Below, piece after piece: positions 51,032-61,020 of a DNA stretch of 64,000 nucleotides. Location of the stretch: contig NZ_PJAR01000036.1 of assembly GCF_002836745.1 (NCBI RefSeq), forward strand, positions 62,001 to 126,000, given 5' to 3'. The stretch comes from Glaciecola sp. 33A (GTDB lineage: Bacteria; Pseudomonadota; Gammaproteobacteria; Enterobacterales; Alteromonadaceae). Under the pieces are notes generated by a model. That model did no database searches. It saw only the letters and a list, made by a program, of their open reading frames with translations, and was not told the origin of the DNA. Each line of letters opens with the position of its first letter. Positions within the stretch are counted from its first letter, which is position 1. The position numbers were made by a program, and so were the translations under genes.

Positions 51032-52255
51032 TTAATCTATGTACTGTTTTCTGTACCTTTTTGTCAGTTTAGCCGCTCTTATTTGGTCCATAATCAAGGT
51101 GACCAACGGTGATGCGTTTACGGTTGGCTTATCGCCCTTTCCTAACCGTCTTAGTTGACGTTTGACGAGTGCCATATTCGCTAATCCACTGAGTGTTTTA
51201 TCTTTCCACGCAGTTGCGGGAATATAACCCGAGGTATCTTGGTCGACCACCCATTGGTTAATCAATGCCGGATTGAAGGCCAATGCCGAGGCAATGCCTA
51301 CGAGATCGATATTAGCTGCCAATACTTCATTGGCAACAGTGAGCCGTTTAATGCCCCCGGTCGTCATTACTGGAATACTGCTGTGCTGCGCAATCTGTTT
51401 AGCAAAGGTTAGAAAATAAGCTTCTCGGGCAAGGGTTCTCTCATCTCCACTTTTCCCCTGCATGGCTGGGGCTTCGTATGAGCCACCCGACAATTCTATA
51501 AAATCCATTCCCATTGCGTTCAGGGTTTTAACGACTTCAATGGCATCGGCAACATCAAAACCGCCGCGTTGAAAATCAGCAGAGTTGAGCTTAACCGAAA
51601 CAATAAACTGTTTACCGCAGGTCTTTTTTACCTGACTAATAATCTCATATAGTAGTTTGGCTCGGTCTTGCAGCTCACCGCCCCACTGGTCTTTTCTGAC
51701 GTTGGTTAACGGCGATAAAAATTGGCTTACCAGATAACCATGGGCAGCGTGAATTTCAACACCATCAAAACCAGCTTCCTCAGCTCGCTTTGCGGTAATA
51801 ACAAAGCGCGCAATAACATCATCAATTTCCCCTTCGGACATTGCCTTAGGTTGCGAAAACAAACCACTGTGTTTACCCAAATTTAACGCAATATCAGAGG
51901 GTGAAAGCACTTTTCCACCCATCTTTTTGAATACCTGACGGCCCGGATGATTAATTTGCATTATTACGATTGTGTTGTTCTGCTTAGCTATTTCAGCCCA
52001 ATCTCGAAACGGCTCAATGGGTGTATCAGCCTCAAGTACAACACCGCCAGGACCTGTCATTGCCATTTTGTCGACCATTACATTGCCGGTAATGATCATA
52101 CCTACACCACCTTTAGCCCAAGCCGCGTATAAGTTTTTCAGCGCAATTCCCGGTAACTGATGGTCTTGCGCCATATTTTCTTCCATGGCGGCTTTTACAA
52201 AACGGTTTTTTATTTCTATTCCATTTGGAAGAACAAGTGGCGTGAAAGCTGTCAT
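51032..52255 (-). CDS. NADH:flavin oxidoreductase (old yellow enzyme family)
   Basis: 407 residues. FMN-dependent TIM-barrel enzyme: IKNRFVKAAMEENMA start, QINHPGRQ, the substrate-binding EIHAAHGYLVSQFLSPLTN (catalytic His pair) with DRAKLLYEI, and VMTTGGI. Such enzymes reduce alpha,beta-unsaturated carbonyls or similar electrophiles with NAD(P)H; the real substrate is unknown. No signal peptide. It lies between smpB and ssrA on the opposite strand. Confidence 0.93.
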   Translation of the reverse strand: MTAFTPLVLPNGIEIKNRFVKAAMEENMAQDHQLPGIALKNLYAAWAKGGVGMIITGNVMVDKMAMTGPGGVVLEADTPIEPFRDWAEIAKQNNTIVIMQINHPGRQVFKKMGGKVLSPSDIALNLGKHSGLFSQPKAMSEGEIDDVIARFVITAKRAEEAGFDGVEIHAAHGYLVSQFLSPLTNVRKDQWGGELQDRAKLLYEIISQVKKTCGKQFIVSVKLNSADFQRGGFDVADAIEVVKTLNAMGMDFIELSGGSYEAPAMQGKSGDERTLAREAYFLTFAKQIAQHSSIPVMTTGGIKRLTVANEVLAANIDLVGIASALAFNPALINQWVVDQDTSGYIPATAWKDKTLSGLANMALVKRQLRRLGKGDKPTVNASPLVTLIMDQIRAAKLTKRYRKQYID

Positions 52256-52421
52256 GGCAAGTGGGGTCTGTATAATCTATTGTGTTATATAGAATGACAT
52301 CTTAGGCTGACATTTCAAGTCACCTCCTTGAATAGTTTGCTATAAACCGTTGAATAGTTGCCGGTTTATTGTTCTAACAGATCAAAATCAATGAAATATT
52401 ACTGTCCCGCTAATGTAAGCG

Positions 52422-52430
52422 TGCTATAAT
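52422..52430 (+). promoter_or_regulatory. ssrA extended -10 promoter
   Basis: TGC followed by perfect TATAAT, 13 nt upstream of the mature tmRNA 5' end. There is no strong -35 box, consistent with an extended -10 element. Confidence 0.65.
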
Positions 52431-52443
52431 CCATACTTATCTC

Positions 52444-52801
52444 GGGGCTGCTCTGGATTCGACAGGATTCAATGATGCTGGAGGTGCATGCAGAGGTGCG
52501 GCTGGCCTCTTAAAAAAGCCGCAAAAAAATAGTCGCAAACGACGAAAACTACGCACTAGCAGCTTAATACCCTGCATAGGCCCTTCCACTCAAGTTCTTT
52601 TCACTAACTGAGGTACGGAAGGTCATACTAGTGAAATAGCGAGGGATACTTGTCTAAGGTTGAACCGCGAAATAGTATTAGGCCAGTCCGAAGGAACCCT
52701 GTTTGTCGGGGTCCATAGGATTAAATAAATGACAAACTAAGCATGTAGTACCAAAGGTTGACGCTTTCTGGACGCGGGTTCAATTCCCGCCAGCTCCACC
52801 A
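52444..52801 (+). ncRNA. ssrA: tmRNA (transfer-messenger RNA)
   Basis: 358 nt including CCA. tRNA-like ends pair (GGGGCTG / CAGCTCC) and the T arm reads GGGTTCAATTCCCGCC. The tag frame, 52535-52567, encodes ANDENYALAA and stop, the same as the E. coli tag, so tagged proteins should be recognised by ClpXP and ClpAP adaptors. Works with SmpB. Confidence 0.98.
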
Positions 52802-52805
52802 ATTC

Positions 52806-52834
52806 AAAAAAGACGCTTTTAAGCGTCTTTTTTT
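52806..52834 (+). terminator. ssrA terminator
   Basis: AAAAAAGACGCTT / AAGCGTCTTTTTT stem with a 2-nt loop directly after tmRNA. It is symmetric, so it may also serve the convergent kinase gene. Confidence 0.92.
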
Positions 52835-52869
52835 ATGTTCGAACTAAATATGAGCTAGAGTGAATCAAC

Positions 52870-54483
52870 CTATTTCATTGGACAGTGTTCGTTAAGAACG
52901 TAAAATAACACACCTATATTAAAAGGCTTAGTTACAACATCGTTAATACCACAGGCAATTACCTTTGGGTTTTGCTTAGCAAAAACATCGGCGGTCAAAG
53001 CAATTATTTTTTGCTGAGGGTTTGATTCTTTTATCTCACTGCTTGCTGTAAAACCGTCAAAATCGGGCAAATGTAGATCCATAAAAATAACGTCATATGT
53101 ATGCTTACGTGCAAGCATAACAGCACTCTCACCATTATGAGCAATATCAATATTTAGCTTTATTGAGCTGAAAATAGCTTTAGTGACTTCTTGATTAATA
53201 TCGTTATCTTCTACGACTAATATTTTTATATTTGGATCAAACAATGCTACCAATGGTTCTGCATTCCCGGATTTTTCATCCATATTATTGCTATTCAAAG
53301 GAATATTTACTTTTACCAATGTACCTTTATTTAACTTGCTCAATAGTTTTATATTGCCATGCATGAGCTCTACTAGATTCTTAGTAATCATTAAACCAAG
53401 GCCAGCGCCCTCTGTAGTGTTATTGTCGCCTACTCGTTGAAATTTATTAAACAATAAAGGTATATCTTTTTCAGATATGCCAATTCCATTGTCTTTTACT
53501 GCTATAACGAGTTTGCTTTTGTTGACGACTATATCTATAAATATTGACTGTTTTGCTGTTGAAAATTTAATACTGTTACTAATTAAATTCAACATAATTT
53601 GACTCAAGCGCAGATCATCAATCTTAATACGATTAATGTCGTTTAAAGTCAGGTTAAAATTAACATCAAGGCCCTTCTCCTTGGCTAACGAACAGGTAAC
53701 ACCTTGTATATTAAAAAAGAAATCTTTTAAATTGGTTATTCTCTCGTAAAGCTCAAAACTGCCTTCCTCAATTTTACTAATGTCGAGGATTGAATCAACT
53801 AGTTTTAATAATTGCTTACCACTGAAATCGATATGTTGTAGATAAGTTGTATTTTGTTTTGAGAGGTATGACTCATTATCTGCCAGCATTAATTGACTTA
53901 GGCTTACAATGGAATGAAGAGGAGTGCGCAATTCATGACTTAATCTGGATAGAAATTCAGTTGTTCTTTGATTGGCTTTTTTTAATTGAATCACCTTTAG
54001 ACGCAGTTCCAATTGAGAAATAACTTCCCTACTAAGAATTTCCATTGCTTTACGTTGATGAACATTCAGCTTCTTGGGTTTATCACTAATGACGCAAATA
54101 GTGCCTATGGCATGGCCATCTGGAGTTATCAGTGGTGCGCCAGCATAAAACCGAATATTTGGATCTGAAGTGACTAATGGATTATTTTTAAAGCGCTCAT
54201 CATGAAACGTATCGTTTACTTCAAATACCTTTTCTTGGTTAATTGCATGAGTGCAAAAAGCAATGTCTCTGGACGTTTCTTCTGCGTCCAAACCTACTTT
54301 CGACTTAAACCACTGCCTGTCTGGATCTATCAAACTAATTAATGCGATTGGAGTGTCACAGATCTCTGACGCCAATTGTGTCAACTCATCAAATGCACTT
54401 TCATTTTCGGTATCCAATATTTCATACCTATACAAGGCATCTAAACGGTTCATTTCATCTGGTGGTATGGCGGCAATAGTCAT
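52870..54483 (-). CDS. GAF-domain hybrid histidine kinase/response regulator
   Basis: 537 residues, soluble. GAF domain (about 22-160), HisKA with phospho-acceptor His183 in SRLSHELRTPLH, HATPase (N box ISNSIKF, G1 DNGIGI, G2 GAGLGL) and a C-terminal receiver domain with Asp469 in MDLHLPDFDGF, acidic pair Glu425/Asp426 and Lys519 in VTKPF. The GAF part resembles those of intracellular sensors. The receiver is attached, so it needs a separate phosphotransfer partner. It is followed upstream by a cluster of decayed genes. Confidence 0.92.
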   Translation of the reverse strand: MTIAAIPPDEMNRLDALYRYEILDTENESAFDELTQLASEICDTPIALISLIDPDRQWFKSKVGLDAEETSRDIAFCTHAINQEKVFEVNDTFHDERFKNNPLVTSDPNIRFYAGAPLITPDGHAIGTICVISDKPKKLNVHQRKAMEILSREVISQLELRLKVIQLKKANQRTTEFLSRLSHELRTPLHSIVSLSQLMLADNESYLSKQNTTYLQHIDFSGKQLLKLVDSILDISKIEEGSFELYERITNLKDFFFNIQGVTCSLAKEKGLDVNFNLTLNDINRIKIDDLRLSQIMLNLISNSIKFSTAKQSIFIDIVVNKSKLVIAVKDNGIGISEKDIPLLFNKFQRVGDNNTTEGAGLGLMITKNLVELMHGNIKLLSKLNKGTLVKVNIPLNSNNMDEKSGNAEPLVALFDPNIKILVVEDNDINQEVTKAIFSSIKLNIDIAHNGESAVMLARKHTYDVIFMDLHLPDFDGFTASSEIKESNPQQKIIALTADVFAKQNPKVIACGINDVVTKPFNIGVLFYVLNEHCPMK

Positions 54484-54769
54484 TGTTCGATTACTTTCCG
54501 TTTAAATACAACTGCAGAAGGAGGCATAAAACGTTAAAAATTTATTCTTGCATGATTAAAAAAGTTCGATATCAGTGCTCATGAAGAAAGACATTACATA
54601 TAGGCATTGTTATTATATTAAAAAAACTTAAAGTAATAAAAAACCTTATAACTTCGCTCAATAAATATGCACTATCATGCGAATTAAGTCAATTAAAGCA
54701 TGCTAGCTTGCTCTGCATTTACATTCTGTAGTCATCTTCAAATTGAGTTTTATAGCCAATAAGAGGTCT

Positions 54770-55295
54770 TATGAATAGCAACGTAGATGAGCAACGCCGA
54801 CACATTCTCAAATCTGCAGCCCTAGTTAGTGCCGCAACAGTTCTTCCTTTTTCAAGCTTCGCGATCGGCAAATCACGACCACAACTTCGGATATTAGGCA
54901 CTCATGTTTTGCAGCTCCTAAAGAAGGATATAGAGGCTGGCATGGCGTAATGTGCCTATCTTCGCAAGTGAAAAAATGCCGGGAAGGGCTTGCATATCAG
55001 TACATGAACTGGTGGCTATCTGGCTGGGCAGGCCCGTTTATTGCACGTCAAGGTTACTATATCTCCAACCCGAACAGGTCGAAACCGTTTCTTACGGCGG
55101 GCGAATATGACTACTGGTACAAAAGCAAAATAGCACCTCGCGATTTAACCGGCACTGATGGCAAAGTCTCGGTAAAAAAAGGACCGGTCCGGCGGAAGTT
55201 ATGAACAAAGATTTGAAAACGTTGCAGTGTGAAACACAGTTATGCCTACCTACGATTACAGTTTGGAAAAGTGGTATGACTTTCTTAGTTCCTAG
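54770..55295 (+). pseudogene. Decayed periplasmic solute-binding protein of an ABC transporter
   Basis: Begins MNSNVDEQRRHILKSAALVS, a twin-arginine-type signal peptide (RRHILK), and runs to LRILGTHV. The next in-frame sequence is a different part of the protein, in another frame: APKEGYRGWHGVMCLSS, LAYQYMNWWLSGWAGPFIAR and so on. Then a frameshift, a TGA where a Trp is expected (VAV*NTVMPTYDY), and the natural-looking end KWYDFLSS. The pieces fit the ends of one putrescine/spermidine-type binding protein with the middle missing. No intact copy is in the window. Confidence 0.75.
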
Positions 55296-55319
55296 CCCCT
55301 AGCAAAATGAAGAAATAAT

Positions 55320-55643
55320 ATGAGACTTTCTTTAAAAGCCCAAGTGACATTATTTTTGTTAATGTTTATATTAATTTTACTGAGCCAAGTATTGTTTGCA
55401 AAACTCAACCAAGGTCAGTTAATTGGAGCATTTTCTAATTATCAAGAAATCATTACCGAAGAAAAGCTAGTCCGCGAATTAGAAAGAGATATTTTAGACT
55501 TACAACGACAGGTCCTAATATTTAAAGATACCGGAAGTGATTCCGCAGTGAAACGCTTTAATACTTTGTTTGTAGGAGTCGAAAGTAGACTGAATAAAAT
55601 TCAACTTGGTGGTAGATATCTTGCTGCAACGCCCCCTTTCTAA
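55320..55643 (+). pseudogene. N-terminal fragment of a broken sensor kinase
   Basis: 107 codons. One transmembrane helix (about 8-27) and a periplasmic helical stretch (TEEKLVRELERDILDLQRQV), the normal start of a membrane sensor kinase. After residue ~95 the frame enters the next fragment's DNA in the wrong frame and stops. The second transmembrane helix, linker and phospho-acceptor region are absent, pointing to an internal deletion. Confidence 0.7.
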
Positions 55644-57060
55644 AGAAGTTCGAGATAACTTACAAAAAGTCGCGTATTCAAGTCAGATATTACTGAATGT
55701 CATCAATGATATTTTGGACTTCTCAAAAATTGAGGCCGGTAAACTCGAAATCGATAACGCGTCATTTTGTCTGACCCAACTGTTTGATAGTCTCACTGCA
55801 TTTTCAGTATCGCCAGCAACAGAGAAAAAACTCAATGTAGAGATATTGATTGAACCCACCCTGCCTATCCAGGCTATTGGTGATCCACTGCGCATTTCAC
55901 AAGTGATTTTAAATTTAACCAATAACGCGATCAAGTTTACTCATTCAGGCACGATATCTATATCTTTTTTAAGGAAAGAAAGTACAGAGTTAGGGATCTG
56001 CTTTTTGGAGGTGCAAATAAAGGACACAGGTGTTGGTATAGAGGAAAGTAGGCTCACATCGATATTTACGCCATTTACACAAGGTGACAATTCGATAAGT
56101 CGAAAGTATGGCGGAACGGGTCTCGGTCTTTCTATCGTTAAGCAATTAACTTCTTTAATGCATGGCGAAGTAAAAGCAACTTCGACACTCGGTTTAGGCT
56201 GCACCTTCACTTGCTCATTCAAACTTATTCAAGAGGGCAGTGATACATTTTGTACTACCTTAACAGGAATTAAAAAGTCGCTAGTTTTTGTGTCTGAAGG
56301 TTCTTCCCATTTCTTCTACCAAGAATACCTCAACATAATTGCGCCTACGTCGCTGTATAAGTCATACCAAGAGATTAATGCGATTGTTGATCGCGAGGAA
56401 ACTGTCTTTATATTTGATATTGATGATTTTGCACGCGCGCACTCTCTAAATTCAATGTTTACACGTTTGCATGAACGCAATATCACCTTTGGCTGCATAA
56501 CAAAAACCTACCCATCGGGGTTAGCTAAGGAACTACAAGAAAAATGGGGTTGCCCGGTGCTAACTCATCCTTTTTCATTTAACGACATTAATCACTTTGT
56601 TTCAATTTTGAATGGTCATACCAATATTGATAATAAACCAAGCCTGCTTTTACAAGAACAATCTGCTACTCCAAAAATAAGCAAATTCAAGGGACACATA
56701 CTGTTAGTTGAAGATAACGCGATCAATCAAATGTTAATGGGTGAAATGATAAAAAGTTTAGGACTGACCTACGACATTGCTAATAATGGTAAGGAAGCTA
56801 TTGAGAAAGTGAAAGCATACGAAGCATATGACTTGGTGTTAATGGATGTTCAAATGCCTGTTTTAGATGGTATAGAGGCAACCAAGCTTATAAGGCAAAG
56901 CGGTAATACAAGCGTACCCATAATTGGTGTATCTGCACATGCAATGCAGGAGGATCATGACATCGCTTTTAAAAGTGGCATGAACGATTACTTAACCAAA
57001 CCAATCAGGCGCATAACGCTAGCAAATGCTATCCGAACGATATTGAGAGCAGCGAACTGA
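55606..57060 (+). CDS. Truncated hybrid sensor kinase (HATPase and receiver domains, no phospho-acceptor)
   Basis: 484 residues from a GTG. It starts in the second helix of a HisKA domain (LSKEVRDNLQKVAYSSQILL, then NDILDFSKIEAGKLEID), so the phospho-acceptor His helix is missing. The HATPase domain is intact (LTNNAIKFTH, KDTGVGI, GGTGLGLSIVKQL). A degenerate pseudo-receiver (about 240-340) precedes a full receiver domain with acidic residues in LLVEDNAINQ, the phospho-Asp in LVLMDVQMP and Lys in YLTKPI. It overlaps the N-terminal fragment out of frame, so the pair is one gene broken by a central deletion. If translated, it could not self-phosphorylate. Confidence 0.8.
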   Translation: MVVDILLQRPLSKEVRDNLQKVAYSSQILLNVINDILDFSKIEAGKLEIDNASFCLTQLFDSLTAFSVSPATEKKLNVEILIEPTLPIQAIGDPLRISQVILNLTNNAIKFTHSGTISISFLRKESTELGICFLEVQIKDTGVGIEESRLTSIFTPFTQGDNSISRKYGGTGLGLSIVKQLTSLMHGEVKATSTLGLGCTFTCSFKLIQEGSDTFCTTLTGIKKSLVFVSEGSSHFFYQEYLNIIAPTSLYKSYQEINAIVDREETVFIFDIDDFARAHSLNSMFTRLHERNITFGCITKTYPSGLAKELQEKWGCPVLTHPFSFNDINHFVSILNGHTNIDNKPSLLLQEQSATPKISKFKGHILLVEDNAINQMLMGEMIKSLGLTYDIANNGKEAIEKVKAYEAYDLVLMDVQMPVLDGIEATKLIRQSGNTSVPIIGVSAHAMQEDHDIAFKSGMNDYLTKPIRRITLANAIRTILRAAN

Positions 57061-57145
57061 GGGTAAATTGATTAACTGATTGAGGGACTAACTATCTAAG
57101 CAGGCAGTCAGTGGTTCGGCAAACAGACTGCATTGGGCACTCGTA

Positions 57146-59647
57146 TTACGTCTGTGATACCATTGTTACTTTGTCTTTGGAGGTTAAATACTTTTCAATA
57201 AATTCGTCAGGTAAAATCGGGCGACTGAAGTAGTACCCTTGCAACAACATACTGCCATTTTCTTTCAGCCACTCTACTTGCTCCTTTGTTTCAACGCCTT
57301 CAGCAACAGTAACAATACCTAAATTGACCGCCAGTTGGAGAATTGCCTTAACTAGGTTTTCATCCTGTTTATCAACATTAATGTCATTAATAAAAGACTG
57401 ATCAATTTTTAATTTATCAACTGGTAAATCTTTTAAATGGCTAAGTGAACTATACCCAGTACCAAAATCGTCCAGACTAAAACTAATACCAATTTGTTTT
57501 AATTCATTTATTTTATTGATGGTGTCTTTTAGGTTATCTAAGGCGACACTCTCGGTAATTTCAAATTCAAGATAGTGTCCAGCAATTTGATATTTTCTCA
57601 ACACATTGGTTACTTTGTCAATAAAATCAGCCTCCGACAACTGCTTTCCACTGATGTTGACAGCGATTTTAAACGAAGCAGTTAACAGTCCTCGCTGTTT
57701 CAATTGCACTAAGAATTCGCATACCTTTGTCAGCATTTTATCACCAACCTCAATAATCATCGCGCTTTCTTCAAGAAATGGAATAAACTCATTGGGTGCA
57801 ACAATTGTATCATCGCGTTGCCAGCGGATAAGTGCCTCTGCTGAGGTCACTTCCATGGTTACAGAGGATATGAGCGGCTGCAGGACAAAAAAGAATTCGT
57901 CTTTAAAAATTGCGTTACTGATATCACGTTCTAATTTAAGTAATTCAGCCGCTTCAGTTGCCATTTTATCAATAAATAATGTTGAGCAATTGCGCCCCGA
58001 TTTTTTAGATTCGTACATAGCAGTATCTGCATACTGAAGGATTTCATCCGCTGTTTCAAAACCATGTTTGAACACAACTACGCCTAAACTTGCGGATAAA
58101 TTATAGCGATGCGAACCAATATCGATTTCTCGATTGATACATCTTCTTAGTTTTTCAGCAAGTTCAACCGCCGTTGTATTTGCAATCTCTCGATTATTAG
58201 ACAGCTGCTCGCTGTGCAGCAGAAACTCGTCAGCACCTAAGCGAGCAACAAAACCAATATCCTTAAATTCGATTGTTAGGCGCTCAGCTAGTTTCACTAT
58301 AAGTTGGTCACCTACACTGTGGCTCAAGGTGTCATTAATTCGTTTAAATTGGTCTAAGTCTGCCAATATGGCAACTTGATATTGACTGTTTGCGATCGCA
58401 ACTTCTTGCGAGTTTAACTTTTCATATACTTTGTTGCGGTTTGGTAAATTTGTAAGTGAATCACAATAAGCTAAGTTTTCAATTTTTTCTTCGGCTTCAA
58501 CGCGTTTCGTAACATCATTCCCCACAACCAAAATACTTTGTCCATCGTAGGTATGAAATTTCACGAATGACATTTCCATTACACATTTCACTTTTTGAGA
58601 ATCGTAGGCCTCAAACACTTTATTCATCTGTCGAGAATTGTTGTCTAAGAACGTGTTCAAAACTTCCATTAACGCTGAGTCAACAGGCTCAATAATTTCA
58701 GAAGCCAGCTTTCCTTTCAAATCAAATATTGAGTAGCCATAGAATAACGCTGTCGCTTTATTGGCGAAGACGAATTTTCCTTCATTGTCCAATGAATAAA
58801 TAATTGCTGGAGCAGTATCCAGTATAAGTCGAAAGCGCTGACTGCGTTGAGTGAGGAGAATTTGCGCTGATGCTATTCGACCTAATAAATCATTAGCTGA
58901 ATCAATAATTTTACTAAATTCATCCGATCCGTGGCCTTTAAGCTTGCTGATGGATTGCTCAGTAAAAGAAGCCGTATTCACTGTTTCGAAGCGACTCGCT
59001 AAACGCATAAGCGGAGCAGCTAAACTCAAATGATAGAGCAAGCCCAATGCAAACGATATAACGATATAGCCAGCAAGCGAGATAATAAAAGTGACCACCG
59101 CGCGGTCATATACATCACTAAGTGACGAATGAATATTAATTCGGATCCGCATTTGCCCTGTTCCCAATAGCAACTCACTACCGTTCACCGAAGACAGTTC
59201 AGAAATAGTTAAGGGTACAACATATTCTCGAATATTTGGGACTGAGAAAAAGGAGAGAACCTTGTTGGATTGCTCTAGCTGCTTTTTATGTGACTCGGCT
59301 AAAACATTATCACTTTCATCTAAGATAGCGACATATGAAAAGTGATTAAAATAGGTTAAGCCTTTAATAACTAAAGCGGCTAAATCATTGTCTAGCTTCC
59401 AAACGGCGTTTTTAGCAGAATCCTTTGATGCATCGATGATTGATTCAATCGAGGAATTGACTTCGGCCCGTCGATTCTTAAAGTCGATATAGGTTTGTAA
59501 AAAGGACATCACTAATCCTAGCATTAATACCAAGATCAGCGTTCGCACACCTAAAGTAAACGATATTTTACTGGTCAACTTCATATAGTAATTCGACGTT
59601 TTAAGAACTCGGCATGCAATATATGTCATTGTAGTATAGGTGTCCAT
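57146..59647 (-). CDS. Membrane PAS-GGDEF-EAL protein, likely c-di-GMP phosphodiesterase
   Basis: 833 residues. Two transmembrane helices (about 32-52 and 184-205) bracket a periplasmic sensor; a HAMP-like stretch follows, then PAS (about 272-390), GGDEF (about 400-565) and EAL (about 575-820). The GGDEF site reads RLGADEFL, a conservative change that may or may not abolish cyclase activity. The EAL site is complete: AEALIRW, NISGKQL, EITESVAL, DDFGTGYSSL, KIDQSFI and AEGVETKEQ. Met22 (59584) is an equally good start directly before the first helix. It reads convergently with the truncated kinase. Confidence 0.9.
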   Translation of the reverse strand: MDTYTTMTYIACRVLKTSNYYMKLTSKISFTLGVRTLILVLMLGLVMSFLQTYIDFKNRRAEVNSSIESIIDASKDSAKNAVWKLDNDLAALVIKGLTYFNHFSYVAILDESDNVLAESHKKQLEQSNKVLSFFSVPNIREYVVPLTISELSSVNGSELLLGTGQMRIRINIHSSLSDVYDRAVVTFIISLAGYIVISFALGLLYHLSLAAPLMRLASRFETVNTASFTEQSISKLKGHGSDEFSKIIDSANDLLGRIASAQILLTQRSQRFRLILDTAPAIIYSLDNEGKFVFANKATALFYGYSIFDLKGKLASEIIEPVDSALMEVLNTFLDNNSRQMNKVFEAYDSQKVKCVMEMSFVKFHTYDGQSILVVGNDVTKRVEAEEKIENLAYCDSLTNLPNRNKVYEKLNSQEVAIANSQYQVAILADLDQFKRINDTLSHSVGDQLIVKLAERLTIEFKDIGFVARLGADEFLLHSEQLSNNREIANTTAVELAEKLRRCINREIDIGSHRYNLSASLGVVVFKHGFETADEILQYADTAMYESKKSGRNCSTLFIDKMATEAAELLKLERDISNAIFKDEFFFVLQPLISSVTMEVTSAEALIRWQRDDTIVAPNEFIPFLEESAMIIEVGDKMLTKVCEFLVQLKQRGLLTASFKIAVNISGKQLSEADFIDKVTNVLRKYQIAGHYLEFEITESVALDNLKDTINKINELKQIGISFSLDDFGTGYSSLSHLKDLPVDKLKIDQSFINDINVDKQDENLVKAILQLAVNLGIVTVAEGVETKEQVEWLKENGSMLLQGYYFSRPILPDEFIEKYLTSKDKVTMVSQT

Positions 59648-59799
59648 ACTAGTAAGTCATGTTTACGACACGAAAAGCATACCTATAAATCCGTGGATCT
59701 ACATCAAAACGGTGAAATTTGAATAAATTTAAACATGAATATTTTGACGTTTTGATCTACCATACCAGCAGAGGATTAACACGAGAAGAAAGCATAGAT

Positions 59800-60525
59800 A
59801 TGTCACAAAATGATAAAGATTTTGCGCCCATTAACATAGAAGTAGACGAGCGTCGTCCAGCAGGTAAAGCCACCTTAGAGCCACCAGTATCTCATTCAAT
59901 AGCAAGTGGTTCACATCTATTTACATCAATTGTATTCGCTGTCGCCATTGCCGCGTGTGCAGCGTGCGTTTATCTATATGCGCAGCTTGGACAAGCTAAC
60001 ATGATAGCGATTGATGCGGACAACAGACTGAAGTCACTTGAACAACGTTTATCTGCAACTGACGAAGAAATGGGTAACTCAACTGTCGCGCTTAGCGTTA
60101 AAGTCACTGAGTTATCCGAAAGGACTGAAGAATTATGGGGGCAAATGGATAAATTGTGGGCTTCAGCTTGGAGACGCAATCAAGAAGATATAAAGGCCTT
60201 AAATAATGACTTAGTAAGCACAAAAGGGAACCTTGGAACTGATATTAAAAGCATTCAAGTGAATTTAACAGACGCGACAACTAATGTTCAACAAATGTTG
60301 AGCCGCATAAACGGCTTAAATGAAAAACTCACTACTCAAGCCAACGATATGTTGGTAGTAAATGTTAATGCTGAGCAAGCAGGTGAAAAAGTAAGTGAAC
60401 AGATGAAACAGCTAAGAGCCCTGAGCGATAAGGTTAGGAATGTAGAGGCAAAAAATTCAACACTGCTTGAAAAGATCGCGGATTTAGAGTCCCTACTACA
60501 AGAGATTGCCAAAAGAACAGTGTAA
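59800..60525 (+). CDS. Membrane-anchored coiled-coil protein of unknown function
   Basis: 241 residues from the ATG at 59800 (MSQNDKDFAPINIEVDE); a longer frame from 59719 is less likely. An acidic N-terminal tail, one transmembrane helix (about 58-82) and then a long heptad-rich coiled coil to the end (RLKSLEQRLSATDEEMG, ELSERTEELWGQMDKLW and so on). This layout suggests an inner-membrane protein with a periplasmic coil. No family recognised. It sits convergent to rpsO, where pnp lies in many relatives. Confidence 0.65.
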   Translation: MSQNDKDFAPINIEVDERRPAGKATLEPPVSHSIASGSHLFTSIVFAVAIAACAACVYLYAQLGQANMIAIDADNRLKSLEQRLSATDEEMGNSTVALSVKVTELSERTEELWGQMDKLWASAWRRNQEDIKALNNDLVSTKGNLGTDIKSIQVNLTDATTNVQQMLSRINGLNEKLTTQANDMLVVNVNAEQAGEKVSEQMKQLRALSDKVRNVEAKNSTLLEKIADLESLLQEIAKRTV

Positions 60526-60622
60526 ATAACGCCACTCAGAACAGCCTCTACGTAATCAAGTAGCGACGTTTATCGACGTCAATTGGTCATGATGGGACTG
60601 TATTTTACTCTTTATCAGACAC

Positions 60623-60648
60623 AAAAAAAGCACCCGAGGGTGCTTTTT
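60623..60648 (-). terminator. rpsO terminator
   Basis: Stem AAAGCACCC / GGGTGCTTT with a 2-nt loop and T run, 25 nt after the rpsO stop. Confidence 0.92.
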
Positions 60649-60673
60649 CTATATCTAACGTTAAACTATCGAA

Positions 60674-60943
60674 TTAACGACGTATGCCTAAACGCTTAAT
60701 AAGACTTTGGTAGCGCTCAACACTTTTACCTTTTAAGTAATCAAGTAATGTTCTACGCTGACTAACCATACGTAGCAAACCACGACGTGAATGGTGGTCT
60801 TTCTTATGCTGTTTAAAGTGGCTTTGAAGTTTGTTGATGTTATTACTTAACAAGGCAACTTGAACTTCTGGTGAACCTGTATCACCTTCTTTAACGCCGA
60901 AGTCGGATATGATTGTTGCGATTTCTTCTGTAGTTAGTGACAT
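60674..60943 (-). CDS. rpsO: 30S ribosomal protein S15
   Basis: 89 residues from the ATG at 60943 (TTGGAGA upstream), giving [17 protein letters not shown] longer frame from 60955 is not used. Family blocks are [28 protein letters not shown] and [20 protein letters not shown]. It binds the 16S rRNA central domain. It has its own promoter and lies downstream of truB, as usual. Confidence 0.98.
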   Translation of the reverse strand: MSLTTEEIATIISDFGVKEGDTGSPEVQVALLSNNINKLQSHFKQHKKDHHSRRGLLRMVSQRRTLLDYLKGKSVERYQSLIKRLGIRR

Positions 60944-61020
60944 AGTTATCTCCAATATAGATAGATGGTTTAAACAACAGCATGCCGATCACTAATTCAG
61001 TCATGCCAAAAAGAGGGCGT

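Noticed and set aside
52802-54483. Integrated element at the 3' end of ssrA
   Set aside because: A common insertion site, but no integrase and no second copy of the ssrA 3' end are visible downstream in the window.
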